Assembly (NCBI GenBank): GCA_036023115.1
Contig: JAYKKT010000040.1
Coordinates: 2,601,501 to 2,665,500 of the forward strand
Direction: 5' to 3'
DNA length: 64,000 bases
Source: Brasenia schreberi
Taxonomy: Eukaryota > Streptophyta > Magnoliopsida > Nymphaeales > Cabombaceae
Positions 38,330 to 52,458 of this stretch are shown here, piece by piece; the first letter of the stretch is position 1; the number at the start of each line of letters is the position of its first letter. The position numbers were made by a program, and so were the translations under genes. A model generated the notes under the pieces. The model did no database searches, was not told where the DNA came from, and worked only from the letters and a program-made list of their open reading frames with translations.

Positions 38330-38333
<4 letters not shown>
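38251..38333. repeat. Duplicated empty site of the RTE-derived insertion
   Basis: 70 bp (38251-38320) are identical to the left flank of the insertion (37901-37970). They are followed directly by 'atgatatggctta', the sequence right of the insertion at 38189-38201. This copy carries the target once and no insert. Confidence 0.93.

Positions 38334-38404
<71 letters not shown>
38331..38404. repeat. (AT)n-(AG)n microsatellite
   Basis: About 40 bp of AT followed by about 34 bp of AG, directly after the empty-site duplicate. Confidence 0.96.
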
Positions 38405-38405
<1 letters not shown>

Positions 38406-39160
38406 ATTCTTTTTCAAAAGAATGGTGTTTGTGGCCGGAAATATGTGGCTTTGGGTTTGGGCCTTCATGTTCCCAACCCGACATGACATAAGTTCCAGCC
38501 TAGAATTGAGTGGCAATTTTCTGAGCAGTGTGGGCTCATCTTCATGAGTATAAGTCAGCCCATAAGATGACTAAGGCTGGTAAACCAGCCTAGCCATTTA
38601 AGGCTGCTTGTTCTCATCTCTTTAGACTCTAATATTGTTTGTTATACCGTCCTTACTCATTTAAAACAGGTAACCTCCTTCTCAAATAAGCGCGAGCCAG
38701 ATGAACCAGACACAAGATCGAGAATTGAACTCAATGGACTTAAACAATAATAATAAACTTAATTTCAAGAAAAATGAAACTCTTTTTCATTGAAATTAAA
38801 CATTACCTTTTAATTATTTGTAAAATAATCATCAAATTAAGCCTCCTCAATATTGGACCTTTTCAAATAAGGATGAATCACAAACTGAGTCACCCATTTA
38901 ATTGTAGTCGTAGTTCCTTCACCATCCCAGCAGCCACCTACTTGACCACTTCTCATAACACCAACCAACTTAATAATGTCTTTTACCAATATTTATTGTC
39001 ATACATATTAATCTGCAGCTTTCTAACGAGCAACCAACCTTCAACATCAAAAAAATTAGTCATGCAGATTTTATGAGACTACCGACAGTGAGCATCTTGG
39101 TGTGATTAGGTAAATGCAAAGCACGTCCTTTGGATTGCTGCGTGAATAAATGAGATTTTT

Positions 39161-39275
<115 letters not shown>

Positions 39276-39839
39276 GCATGTGCATATATGTTTATATAGA
39301 GAAAGATAGTGGTATATGCTCAAATCTATTGATGCTTAAATATTCAAACATCTCAGTCATTTAATTGACATGATCAATGGTGAATATTTTTATTTAAAGT
39401 AAAATATATTATTATACTTAATACATAAAATATATTTATTTTTTAACTCAAATATCTGTTGTTGATCGTATTAATCGAACGGTAAAAATTATATTGTATT
39501 TAAGCATAAACGGGCTTGATCCCGAACCCCTCTCTCTTTATTTATATATAAACTGAACCCACCTAATGTGAGAACTAGCAGCCACTGGCATGTGCCCGTC
39601 TCTTTCAATATATTACTTCTCTGAGACAACTGGCATTTCAGGATCACGCCGGCGTGTTCGAAAAGCTAACCAGATCATCTTGCTTAGCATCCAAATCCCT
39701 TTAATTACTGTTTTTGGATCCATCTACTCTGCTTCAACAATTCATAAGGCCATTTAGGTCCCTATGCAACAAAGAGAGAAAAATATCCCATTCGATCTGG
39801 TTAAAATAAGATGACAGTTCTTATTTGGTTCATCACAAG

Positions 39840-40007
39840 CAGTGGTGGATCTACATTGAACCGATGTAAGGTATTTGGCAAATCCGAAATTAAAAAATAA
39901 ACAGAAAAAGTTATAGCTCGAGTTTAATACTTAAAGTAGATAGTTCACCCCTTCCTAAACAGTTTCATGGGCTATTTGCCCCATCTTAGGCCTTGAACGG
40001 CCACCGA
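39840..40007. mobile_element. hAT-type MITE, diverged copy
   Basis: Starts 'cagtggtggatctaca' and shares internal blocks with the element at 25543 ('gggctatttgccc'). It ends with 'ggccaccga', a decayed terminus. The flanking octamers match only in part, consistent with age. Confidence 0.55.
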
Positions 40008-42470
40008 ATCATGGCAATCTCGCACTTGGGTCATCTAGCTCTGTTGTAGAAGTAATTAGATCATGCTCATCACCAGTGACGCTATTTACTCATGTTTTAT
40101 AATTACTTTTTAGTGGCATGAGTATAATAAACTCATTTTTCGTCGATTTTTAAATATCTCTTGTAACCTTCGAAATTACATGTCACAAAAAAGTAATGAT
40201 AAGACATGAGTGAATAACATCAGTAGTGAGCTGGATCCAGATTTCCTATCCATATCTATATAGCTTGTTTAGTTTCTAGTAGGTAATGTTACAAGTTCGT
40301 GTTAATCGTGTACATGTTGCCAATGGGTACACGTTTTAACTCAAACGAGCAAGAGTCTCTCATCTTGAATAAGCAAATAAGATGAACAAGCATCATCAGA
40401 GGTCTTCTAGATGAAATCAAACAGGTTTATCTCAGTGAGTTTACCAGCCTAGATCTGGTGATAGTTCAATCGGATTCATAACCATATCTAGATTCCCATC
40501 AAAAGATTGGAACTAAACCATACTAATTAACTAGTATTTACATACCTCGCTCGGTTCAGTTAGAGGAATCGAGACCGCATTGGATTCGGATCATTATTTG
40601 ATTCAGGTCAACTAGCTGAATCCAACTCATTTGTCACTCTCTGTAGCTATTCAAGGTTCCAATTGCATCAAAGGAATTCCCTTCCCTCCAAGGAGGCATG
40701 GCTTTTCAAAATGCTTGCCCATTAAAGTTGAATGCAATGTTGTACCGTTTCTGAATCTAATAACTTTCAAAAGAAAATTCATCAAATCAGTCAAACCAAA
40801 TTAAATCGGCACCAATCGGATATTTGAAATTAAAAAAGTCAGGAAAATTGTAAAACAATTCATTTGACAGTTTATTAATGGGTAAGGTCAGTGGTAGACC
40901 TAGAAAATTTTCTTGCATGCAGCGAACCGAATGAAATTCAGATGATCAATTTTTTTGAAAATTTCTGACCAATAATATTGAATTTTTGGACTTCTTTCTT
41001 TGGATTTGGGTGTGGCTTAATAAGATATAATCAAAACCAGTTTATTGATGCCTAAGTTTTGTTAGATTCAGATGATTCGACCAAATATCCAACCGTGATA
41101 TATTATGCTTTGACTTGGTTTTGGTGGTTCTGATTCGAGTCTATTCTTGGCTGATTCGGTTCCGGTTGAAACTGTCTCATTAGTTTAAACAACTGGTCAT
41201 GTCTAGTTGAAGGTTGTGCACTCCCCTAGTTTATAGACAAGACTGCTAACTCCTCTTCCCTCCTCATTTCCCATATGCTTCTTCTTAGTACTCTTCATGG
41301 ACTGTCACCCCTGGTATTGAACTCATGACCTTCACAAGAGGACATGCTTTTGAAGCTAAGTTGGGAGTGAGGAAATCTTGAAACTCAACATTCATTTCAT
41401 GGCTCAAGACCCGACAGGTGAGCCAGACGGTCTGAGTGCTAATGCGTATATTCTTTTATGCAATGCATCGAAAAGATAAAATACAAGTCTTGTTCGGTCC
41501 TAACATCATACTTACTACTCCCTAAGAACTTTTTAAGTTGAATAAGCTGTGTTCAAACTCAAACAGACAACTGGTGTGGTAGATGTGAACCTGAGGGCGG
41601 GCTCTTGGTGCGATTCGACTTGAATTCATGGCAACAGCTAAGCAGGCAGTTGCAAAGAAGTTTGAAATTGGCTTGGTCACACACCAAACCCTAAGAGTGT
41701 CTTCTTTAATCCTAGTATTAGAATTGTAGGCCTAAACTCACGTTGGTTTGTAATCATGACTTCAAAGAATCACGATTGTTTGATTCGTAAGTAGTATTTG
41801 ATGCTTGAGTTTTTGTGTTATGTGGAATAGCAACAAAGAACAAGAATGGATACGCCTCTTCTTGTGGTGAAGCTTTTGCGCGTTAACAATAGTTTTTTTT
41901 TATACGCAACAAAACTTAAAACTGTAAGCACTTAAAATAAAATTCAATTTCTTCTTAAAAAATACACTTTAAGCATTAAAAAAGAACATATGTTTGGTTG
42001 CAAACAAATTTGTAAGAAGTTGGATTGAATTGGCTTGGGCATGTAAATTTGTTCGAGGCATTGAATAAAATTGGAAGTGTGTGGAGGCTGGTTTCTTGGG
42101 GAAACGACATACACTTCTAATTTGTTCAGGTAGTGTTTGTCTAAATTTCTGTGGCGAAGGCTGGTTTCTTGGGGGAATGCCTGTACTTGAAAGATTTGAG
42201 GGTGTCACACGTGGCTCGAAGTCAACAAGGACAATGGAGACAGTCAGCAGAGCGAACCTCTTATAAGAAAGGAGAAAGAGGGGGGGCCAAATGGCAGACT
42301 GTACACTCTTGAGACTTCATTGGAGCCACCACCCACCAACCCCTCTCCCCTTCTGTTTGTGCATGTGAGGCGTGGCAGAGGCCGTCTTCGATCCGTCTCT
42401 GTTTCTCTCTCTCAGTTCCTTATTATAATTGTTGCGAGTTGTGCGGGTCCGCGCCTTCCGGAGTAGCTCA

Positions 42471-42490
42471 GAGAGAGAGAGAGAGAGAGA
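42471..42490 (+). repeat. (AG)n run in presumed HMGS leader
   Basis: Uninterrupted AG repeat about 110 bp before the HMGS start codon. GA-rich leaders are common in plant genes and can bind GAGA-type BPC proteins; a role here is only possible. Confidence 0.6.
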
Positions 42491-42596
42491 AGAAGGTCTC
42501 TCTGTGTTTTTCCGACTCCGAGTTTGCTTGGTTCTCCTCTTCCTCGTCTTTTCTTGTTTCTGTTGCTTGTTGGGGAGGGAGATATATAGAGAGAGA

Positions 42597-42672
42597 ATGG
42601 GGAATGAGAGGCAGAATGTGGGGATCCTTGCCATGGACATTTACTTCCCTCCTACCTGCGTCCAACAGGTTG

Positions 42673-42707
<35 letters not shown>

Positions 42708-45700
42708 TCTATTTGTTGCATTTTGCGTGTGTATGCATGTGCTTGTTTTTGATAATCTTCGTTTTCTGATTTCTTGGTTGTGACTTGATTTTCTCTGGTT
42801 CGTCTTAGATCTGAGGCTTCTTTCCTTGTTGAATTACTCTCTCTCTATCTATCTATCTGAAACTGATGGATGTGCAGGAAGCTTTAGAGGCCTATGATGG
42901 CGCTAGCAAAGGGAAGTACACGATTGGGCTGGGACAAGATTGCATGGACTTCTGTACGGAGTTGGAGGATGTCATCTCTATGAGGTTTTCATCTCTCTCC
43001 TTTCTCTTCTTCCCCATGTTCATTTATGCATGTCTTTTTGAGTAGGATCTCCGGTTAATTTTGTTAATAGGAAACAGAAAAGTTACTGGTTGACGTATCT
43101 GACAATCCCTCTTGGGCGGAGTTTTGTCTTCAACATAATCGTGCTTTTTATATTTTTTACCTCGTTTTAGTGTAAAATTCTTGATGTGTCGATGATGTTC
43201 CAAAACCCTGACCATTTTTGGTATTCTCCTTTTTTCTTCTTCAGTGGAAAGATTCACCTCAAGCTGTAATTGATCTTACCTAATGGGGAACTACAGGAGA
43301 TTCAGGCCACGGGACGTTAAAGCGTCCCGAAATCTCAACTTCTATTGTTTTCCTTCCTTTGTATGATCTTGACAATAAATCTTATACCTATATCATTCCC
43401 ACTCTGGGTCCAGAGCTGGTGATCTTCGGTTTTGCCGGTATAAGATTTCCGTGTTGAACTTCTCAATCTTCACGATCTTTGAAGGTTGAAACGTTACTCT
43501 AACTTGAGTATTGATCTCAGTTTGTCAGGCTGTGTTGGAGTTTGTTTCTTGAATCATCTGAAAGCTCAACTTATTACAGCACTTGCTGTTTCTGTTTCTC
43601 CACTATGCAACTTAATTGCGCTATTTTATATGTATTTTCAACTGATCGCTTCAATCCAATCTTGGTTGCCTGCTGTATTCTTGAATGATGGACTATATTT
43701 GGTATCAGTAACGCTCTTCTGCTTGAGTTCACTTTCAAGCTTTCAAAATATTGCTTCTTCTTGCCAGTTTGTAAAACCAATCTAACTGGAAATTTACAAA
43801 TTAGTCATGTCAGATTCATATGTGGGTGATTTCATTCCATGATTGGATTCTCTTGATGTTCAAATAATGGCTCTTGCATCGATCATCAAAATTTTGATTG
43901 CTTACCATGTCGTCCGTTATTCTCTTCTTCTCAAACTAATTAACTTGCTGATTTCAGACTGACATTATTTTTTTCAGCTTGACAGTGGTCGCATCTCTTC
44001 TTCAGAAGTATGGGGTTAATCCCAGACAAATTGGACGGCTAGAGGTGGGCAGTGAAACTGTGATAGACAAGAGCAAGTCCATCAAAACCTGGCTTATGCA
44101 CATATTTGAGGTTTTGTATTAATCCTTTTACAAATGTAACTGTTTATCCTCAATATGTCTTATCAGTCAGCATAAAGCGACTAAATGTTATATTTTTTAG
44201 CATTCTACCCTATAATTTCAAGAAAAGAATACTGGCAATCGATACAATGTTCATGTTTGGAGGCTAACTGCTATTTGCACATTGTCTGTGCCAAATGGAC
44301 AGGAATGCGGTAACTGCGACATTGAAGGTGTTGACTCCACAAATGCATGCTATGGAGGAACTGCAGCACTGTTCAATTGTGTGAACTGGGTGGAGAGTAG
44401 CTCATGGGATGGACGTTATGGTCTTGTTGTCTGCACTGATAGCGCAGTATGAATTTTATAACAAATTGATGTTCTTCTTACCTCATGTTGCTTGTTGACC
44501 AACAGTGGAATAGTTGAATATCTGGTTTTCTTCACTATGTGTGCACTAGTTGTTTAATCTGAATGATCTCTGTCTGTGGGAAAAAAGATGTGCTAACTTT
44601 TATTTCTATGTAGCATATGGTTGTTTTCTGTCATAAAATGAAATAAACTTTATCGATGCAAGGTTAACGCCTACTAACACAAGCAGAAAAAAATGTCCAC
44701 TTGCTTTGTGAGACCAGAATAGAAGTTTGGTACGTTGCAGTGACTGAATACAAGTTTGTTGATGCAGAAAGTTCCGGCTGGTCAACCTTTGTTTTGTAAT
44801 TTTAATGTTTAAAAGAAAACATGGGGTCTCATTAACAGATTATGAAAGATAAGTTTTGTTGTGACTCTTATTCTAATGGAGAATTGTAACCAGTGGCTGA
44901 GGCGAGGTGGGGCGAAATTTGAAAATTCAATGAAAAGCTACAGGGCATGATGTGAGCCCATGGCTAATATCCTAATTCGCTCCACCCTACCAAAAATTCT
45001 AGATCTGCTACTGATTGTAACTTATATGCATCAGCTGTTTGAGGAACGAAGATATTTTTTGGCTATAGTTATGTTCAAGTCTAACTTCCATTTTCTCCCT
45101 CTGCTTCTTCTAAAACTTATTCTTTGTGACCAGTAAATTTTTTGAATTAAAATGACATGCATCAAGCTGGTGCTTGTCATCGGTTAGTTGTAATGCTTCA
45201 AATATATCCTTTTATATGGTTGTACATGTTACTCTTCCGTTTCTGTATGCCCTTTTATCTTAACTTTGTACTAGGTATTAGTTGTTCACATACCTATAGA
45301 CTTTTCCTGTTAAGGCTTGCCTTGAGATCTTCTTTTGGTAGGTTTATGCAGAAGGACCTGCCAGACCTACTGGAGGGGCTGCTGCTATTGCAATGCTCGT
45401 AGGGCCTAATGCTCCTATAGTTTTTGAAAGCAAGTTGAGGGGAACTCACATGGCACATGTTTATGATTTTTACAAGCCCAATCTTGCAAGTGAATACCCA
45501 GTAAGCAACTCTATCTTTCATCTGCATAGTGTTGTTAATCATTGCTCCCCATCCCTTGTTTTTGTTATTGTTGTGACTCTTCCAATACCTAACAACATTT
45601 TTGAGGGAACTGGTATCTGTATCTTTGTTCACTTCCTGGTGCTTCCATTTAATATAATCTTCCCATTGACCATTAATTTCTTGAAATGAATCTGTTTTCC

Positions 45701-48700
45701 CCTTATTTAGTTCACTAGGATTTAACAATGTTGGTAGATGTTAATTTCCAAGTGCTTGGGATCTAGGTTGTTGACGGGAAGCTTTCACAGACTTGTTACC
45801 TCATGGCGCTTGACTCTTGCTATAAGCGTTTCTGTAGCAAGTAAGATATCTGAATTCATATGGATTTTTCTTTTTCTTGATTTTATAGCGCCCTTTCAGA
45901 ATATTTGTTTGTTATGCAATATATGGTTGTGTTTAATTGATCGTTTCTTGTTTGAATCTACGTCAGATATGAGAAGCTGGAGGGAAAGCAATTTTCTATT
46001 CTTGATGCAGATTATGTGGCTTTTCATTCTCCATACAATAAGGTAACTTGTTAATTTCAACAGAGTTCCTGGCGTATTCCTTGGTTTCCTTCTCTGTTTG
46101 TATATTTGTTGAAGAGCTTTCTTCTAATTCTGTATTATTTGGACTTAAAATGTAATGCAGCTTGTGCAGAAAAGCTTTGCCCGCCTTTTGTTCAATGACT
46201 TCTTGCAGAATGCCAGGTTTCCTCCCATTACCTATGTTGTGTGATTTTCAACCGGTTTGCTCACCTATAGTGATCCGGTTTTTGTGTGCCAAGTGGAGTT
46301 TTATTGTGATGCTCTGCTTTGTGCGAAGGGGATAGTGTGCTAAAAATCAAGTAAACTACTGATCATTGTGAAGCAAAATCTTTATGGTTATGTACTTTTA
46401 GGATATGAAATCTCAAGCTGTCAATGAAAGCTGCCCCCTTTTCACATTTAGGGTGAGAATGCCATCTGATTGTATCACGAAGATGTGCTTCTATATACTA
46501 TCACTGCAGAGTCAGCTACGATGTAGAGTATGATCTCAATACAATGCTTGCGTAGGTCTGACCCAGCTCTTTAGGTATTTCATGAAATTTTTTGCTGACT
46601 TTGGAAACTATCTTGCCAAAATGGTAGGATTGACTTCCAATTTGGTTGACATGTCCATTAAATTCCATGGGATTTAAGTTACTCCATGTCACTCTTTCAA
46701 GTTGATTTTTGCTTTAGAGAACAGACTCACAGAGGATGCAGAAGAGCTTTTGCAGATAGATCTTCAGTATCCTGAAAGCACTGCAAATTTTGTCCAAAAA
46801 CTTTCCAAAATAGCAAGACCTTTAAAACCGTTCAATGTCAAGATGCATTTGAAGTAAACTTTTAGTACGTCCTTGTTTTATGACATTATGAAGGCATTTT
46901 TTTTTGTTTTTTGGAAATTTTATGACCAAACTTATATAGTTATTGTTTCTAGCTTGGTCTGATTAATTTATGTGAATTTCCTTTTCTGAATTCCCTAAAG
47001 CATATATAGAATGTGTTCTGGAGATTTGTAGTAAGGTATTACGTGCACGTTTGTTCATAGGTCAGTTGATGAGAGTGCTAAAGAGAAGTTTGCACCATTC
47101 GCAACCCTGTCTGGTGATGAAAGTTATCAGAATCGTGATCTTGAAAAGGTCTTGCTCGCCTCCACGGATTTAAATATGGCTAGATATTACTTTAGTGGTT
47201 GTTTTTCTTCAACTCATTATATTGCAATTGGAATCTTGAAAAATTCTATTAGCTCATGTATTCCATTTCTTATCACTTCTATGATCTCATACATCTCCAT
47301 GGAAATGCTTAGGTGTCTCAACAACTGGCCAAACAATTGTACGATCTGAAAGTACAACCATCAACTTTGTTACCAAAGCAAGTTGGTAACATGTATACCG
47401 CATCACTTTATGCAGCTTTTGCGTCCATTCTCTATACCAAGCACAAATCATTGGTAAAGCATTTGTTTAAGTTCTATGTTGCACAGTGAATGCGTAGAAC
47501 ACATGCTTAGCTGATGCATGTTTGCAGGAAGGTCAAAGGGTGCTGATGTTCTCCTATGGAAGCGGTTTGGCTTCAACCATGTTCTCCTTCAGATTACTTG
47601 GTGGTGAACACCCTTTCAGTTTATCAAATATAGCTGATGTGCTTAACATTTCCGAAAAATTGGGGTCTAGACATGTGGTATGTCCGTGATCATAACTGCA
47701 CGCATATTGATCTATCTGCAAATTGCTGTGATATGGCCCATCTCGGTGGGCTTGTACTCAATATACTTTTCTGTTTTTAGTAACAAGCTCTTAGGTTTGC
47801 CAAGTAATTCTGTGAAATGAATATTCTTTCTACCCGTTCATGAAATTGGACCACGTTGTTAAGATTCTGTTAACCGGCATTTCACTGTCTGATTCTCTTT
47901 CCCCTTCAGCATTTGCCAGAGGAGAACCTTTTCTGCTTTATGGTCTGACATTTACTTGCTAGTTGGGATCCTCTATGGTTTTACTTTGACATACGGATGG
48001 ACACGTCACATTTTCATATAGTGAAATGTATGGTGGATTCTTGTTCTTCCGTATGTACTAGTCTTGGCTTGATTCAAGGGTGACCTTAATATTGCTGAAG
48101 ATTATCATTAGGATTAATAATAATTGTCATTATTGTTATTGTTATTGTTATTATTATTATTATTATTGTCACTATTATCACTACTACTAGTGGTGGTGAT
48201 AATATAAGCAGTACAGACACTATAAGCAGCATATTAAATATATCAGGTGATTGACTTTGATAGTCACTTATGTTGAATCGAGAATTCAAACCAATTTAGT
48301 GATGATGATGCTACTTTGATCTCTTGATTTATTTAATCAATTAGCATGTGTTAATAACAGACATGATGCTCATTCGAAAGCACTCTTTCCTTTTGAACTG
48401 TCTTGTGACCTTTTCTTCATCCACCACGTCAGGTTTTTTATGAATCCATGCTTTTCATTCTCATACAAGTTAACATCTATTTATTTTAGCTTGCTGAACT
48501 ATCTTCTTCTACCTATAGGCAATCTCCAACACTTTCACATGCTGTGCTTTCTTATACTGTTGTTATGCTTGACATCCTTTAATTCTATTTTCATCAACAA
48601 AAAAAAGGAGCTCGTTGCGCTATTGAACATTGCAAGCGAGTGATTTGTCTTTTTTATCTGCTTTTCTCCCTCAGTTTTCACCAGAAAAGTTTGCTGCAAA

Positions 48701-48890
48701 TATGAATCTGATGGAGCATCGATATGGAGAAAAGGGATTCGTAACAACCAGCGACAGGAGCTTACTGTCTAACGGAACGTTCTATCTAACTGAGGTTGAT
48801 TCTATGTACCGAAGGTTTTATGCCAAGAAGGCCGAATATGCAGATGAAGCAAAGGTCAGCTGTGAAAATGGTGCACCAAACGGTCGTTGA
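42597..48890 (+). CDS. HMGS: Hydroxymethylglutaryl-CoA synthase
   Basis: Cytosolic enzyme of the mevalonate pathway: condenses acetyl-CoA with acetoacetyl-CoA to HMG-CoA, feeding sterol and sesquiterpene synthesis. Twelve exons: 42597-42668, 42878-42984, 43978-44110, 44303-44446, 45342-45500, 45767-45840, 45967-46042, 46161-46216, 47061-47148, 47313-47453, 47528-47677, 48675-48890. Junctions are GT-AG and phases match; total 1416 nt, 471 residues, as usual in plants. Catalytic Cys120 sits in [13 protein letters not shown]. His250 is in [11 protein letters not shown]. Asn329 is in [13 protein letters not shown], and Ser362 in [10 protein letters not shown]. Each is three residues beyond the numbering I recall for Brassica HMGS (Cys117, His247, Asn326, Ser359), so none is missing. 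The start [18 protein letters not shown] aligns with family starts. The leader has an AG-dinucleotide run (about 42471-42490), and intron 1 begins with CT/CA repeats. A MITE occupies intron 4. Appears fully functional. Confidence 0.97.
44891..45013. mobile_element. hAT-type MITE in HMGS intron 4 with perfect 8-bp target duplication
   Basis: A 123-bp element, left end 'cagtggctgaggcg', right end 'tctagatctgctactg', imperfectly inverted. It is flanked by identical octamers 'attgtaac' at 44883-44890 and 45014-45021. The eight-base duplication and CAGTGG ends point to the hAT superfamily. Confidence 0.88.
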
Positions 48891-50083
48891 CCCTACGTGA
48901 TCCCTGCATCCTACCGCTAGAGTTTGTTACTTTTTGCTTAGATGTATTCAGAGGTTAGATGATCATCCGTTTGAACACGTTGAATTGTTCCAAATATGCT
49001 AATCAATTTCTTTCCTCTCCCATTCTTGCCTTCTTAACTAAGGGTGTTTACAGTAGAAAATGTTCTGTTTTAATTTAAATGGAAATCATGAGGCTGAATG
49101 AGCTTGGCCTACAAATCTTCGTAGAAGGGTTATTTATCTTTTCTCAGAGATACCATGTAATGACGAAGAAAATGGCAGGCAGGATTATATCGGGTTAGGC
49201 AGACCCTTACCAGTTATATTGTGATCCATAATGGCACTGATCGAATCATCCTTGAAGATTTTACAATTACATGTCGGCTGTGTCTGTGTTGTCGAAATGT
49301 ATGCCAACTGTTACATTCTCATTTTTCCCATATAGTCTTTGATTCTCCTGCTGTGGAGAAAACAATTATAAAGAGAGTTTTTAATATGTAACGAAGGGCG
49401 AAACACGAGGATAAATGCAGAAATCATCACACAAGACACAAGATATACATGATTGAGAAGTCATTTGCAGTATAGAAACTTCCAGTGAATCTCTATGCTT
49501 GTGACAGAGAAACTACCATTAGATACATCTACTGAATATCTTCAAATGGAGCTGCTGACCATGTCATCCCTTGATCATCTGGAATTGATGTGTTCTATGG
49601 ACGATGGAGATTCAAAACGAGCTCCATATGTTATTGGACAATTATAGATAAAATAGAAATTGAATCTTTCCTTGGCTAAGATTCAATTTCCCTACGTTCT
49701 GCACAACAACAAAAATGCAATAGCTTCTGTGCCGTCACAAGAGGTCAGCTACTATGGGGGCATCTAACTAGAGGACAATATTGATGAGGATACTGTAGCT
49801 CTGACCCATTAATTTCTTTTTAGTTTTTCCAGAGTGTATTCTTCAAGCAATTGACCTCAATGGGTCAACAAAATGATTCTTTTAAGATGATGACGCACAT
49901 TTTTGTGGTGCATACTGGTATTGCGCGTACTTTGGATTTTTTCAGTCTGATAAAAATGTTTAGTTTTTTATCCATGTTGAGGTATTTGTGGTCTTAGCTA
50001 ATTGGGGTCAAGTGTTTCTACTTTCTATTACTCTTGCACTTGAATCTCCAAAATATGCAGGCCTGTTGATGCACGTTTTTGCC

Positions 50084-50086
<3 letters not shown>
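48891..50086. other. Region downstream of HMGS
   Basis: Begins with the HMGS 3' untranslated region. A minus-strand frame near 49530-49640 ends in a short DDQGMTWSAAPFEDIQ-like peptide with stop, which could be the last exon of an unseen gene, but no further exon supports it. No call made. Confidence 0.35.
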
Positions 50087-50136
<50 letters not shown>

Positions 50137-50143
50137 AAGAGAG
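50087..50143. repeat. (AT)n-(AG)n microsatellite
   Basis: About 30 bp of TA followed by about 26 bp of GA. Confidence 0.95.
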
Positions 50144-50303
50144 CTGCTTGACATGTGATCATCACTATATTGTGATCAATCGGACGGTGGTGATCAATTA
50201 CACTCATATTAAATGATATTGATCCTTGTGGATATTAACGGATGTGTGTCATTCATGTGATTGCATAGAGTTATACATGTGAGAGTGTCTAGCAACTCTC
50301 ATT

Positions 50304-50308
<5 letters not shown>

Positions 50309-50359
<51 letters not shown>
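50309..50359. repeat. (AT)n microsatellite
   Basis: Pure AT run of about 50 bp. Confidence 0.95.
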
Positions 50360-50363
<4 letters not shown>

Positions 50364-50490
50364 CGTGGAGGATGTTACTGTTTGACATCCTTACACTTTT
50401 GGGCCTGCTCACGACGGTGTCAATAAGACGCTATCCTTAATCGTTGATCAAGGTAGATTGGATGGTGATTCTCTGGGAGCATATTTTTGG

Positions 50491-50492
<2 letters not shown>

Positions 50493-50574
<82 letters not shown>

Positions 50575-50699
50575 TAAGGCCATTGAGTGTTGGAGCTAAA
50601 AGAATGATAAGGCCATTGTGATGGGATCCCAACCCACTCCGGTGGCCCGAGCTCAGAGTAAGCATCTTTCTAATAGGCACTATGAAAACCAAGGTTTTT

Positions 50700-50767
<68 letters not shown>
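50493..50767. repeat. Two (AT)n-(AG)n microsatellites flanking a short duplicated unit
   Basis: AT-AG tracts at 50493-50570 and 50702-50767. Between them 'gaatgataaggccattg' occurs twice about 36 bp apart (50570 and 50603). Confidence 0.9.
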
Positions 50768-51135
50768 CAGTAAATGAATGGTCAATATTTAAAGAAAAAA
50801 TACACCTAATAAAACAATTTTTACCTTTTGATCTCAAACATCCATTTTTTTCATCGGATGGTTGGTATAATTAAGTTGGATTTAGCTTCTCTGCCTAAAA
50901 AACAGAAGCTTAGTAAATCAGGACAGAACCTCTCCAAATAGATTGTGGAACTGGTCCATCTAATTTAACTCTGCATAGACTGGGTCTAGGCCCGTCTTGT
51001 GGAGTTTGGTATCACCCAAAGCAGGCCCAATACATGATCAGTCCGATTTCAGGACTCCTATAACAATTATCTTGCCTTTTTTTCTTATTATTGCTTCTGT
51101 CCAAAACCGACTCCAACTATAATTGATATGATATT

Positions 51136-51270
<135 letters not shown>

Positions 51271-51514
51271 AGAGGGAGTCTTAATTGTATAATATCTTTT
51301 GGTGCATAATCTTGCATAAGCATCTTCACCGTTGATCTTTTAGATCAACAGTGGAGATCTCAATTAGAAAAACCATTATAGTTTTTTTTATTTTGCATTA
51401 AATGTAAAGTAATTCAAATCTTTATCATTAATCTCAAAAATAAAACGGAGAAGATGTTTGTACAAGATTATGCAACAAAAAGATATTATGCATTTAGCAC
51501 ACAACTAAGACTTC

Positions 51515-51518
<4 letters not shown>

Positions 51519-51603
<85 letters not shown>
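51519..51603. repeat. (CT)n-(AT)n microsatellite
   Basis: About 39 bp of CT followed by about 45 bp of AT, 250 bp from the preceding symmetric tract. Confidence 0.95.
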
Positions 51604-51607
<4 letters not shown>

Positions 51608-52440
51608 AAAATAATACATTTAATTCAAAAGTTTATTTTTGAACTCAAAGATCAAATGAAAATAATGTTTATGCAAGATTATGTATTGAAAGATATTATA
51701 TATGTGAAACTACATATATACATACATATACATATACATATATATTATGTATATATATATATATGACCTCGTTACATGAGGGTCTACGAATTTTGTTTTC
51801 AAGTGGTTTGTTCGCACCAAACAAACCTTTCAGTGTACCGTGAGATGAGGCTTGCTTGCTTTATCCCAAACATGATCTGGGCTTGGCCCATCTCTTTTAT
51901 GTCCTGCAAAACGACGTGCGCCATGTCCATATCGAAACCCTGACCTCTTTCAACTTAAAAGCGTTCAAGTAGATACTGCTGGAGACCTGAATCATATGGG
52001 CCGTCCAGCTTAAGTGCAATACTGACTTTGGTGCTTGAACTTGCAAGTTAAATTCAAAATGGGGCGACCGGCATGGGCTTGATCAAGCCGGAGTTGGTAG
52101 CGTTCTGCCGGCTGAAAAGAGGCTCAACTGGACCCAGCTATTTCTAGGTGAGTTCTAACCAATTCCTCTGGTCTCCAACTAAACCTACCTCACGAACCCA
52201 CCCACTAAACCCAGTCAACGTTCAAAAAGGAAAACAAAAGAGGCTGTTCAAGGGTAATTCCGACATTTTCTCGATCCACGACACCCCGCACTTGTTCCAG
52301 CAGCTAGGGGACGATTTGTAAAGCGGGCGGACGACTTGAGTCGCACGTGCGAATATAAAAGCTATGGATAACAGCATGGACCTGGAGGCAGAGTGTACGA
52401 CGTGGCAAACGGGTCCAACGCACCTTCCGGAGGAGTAAGG
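51604..52440. other. Intergenic DNA, no gene
   Basis: No exon recognised. Base composition rises in GC from about 52250 towards the TCP gene. An open frame on the minus strand at 52222-52764 is discussed among rejected items. Confidence 0.5.
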
Positions 52441-52458
52441 GGGGGACGCGTGCAGTCG

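Noticed and set aside
45157..46046. Separate small genes within the HMGS region
   Set aside because: These frames mix HMGS exons with intron sequence; the twelve-exon HMGS model explains the conserved parts.
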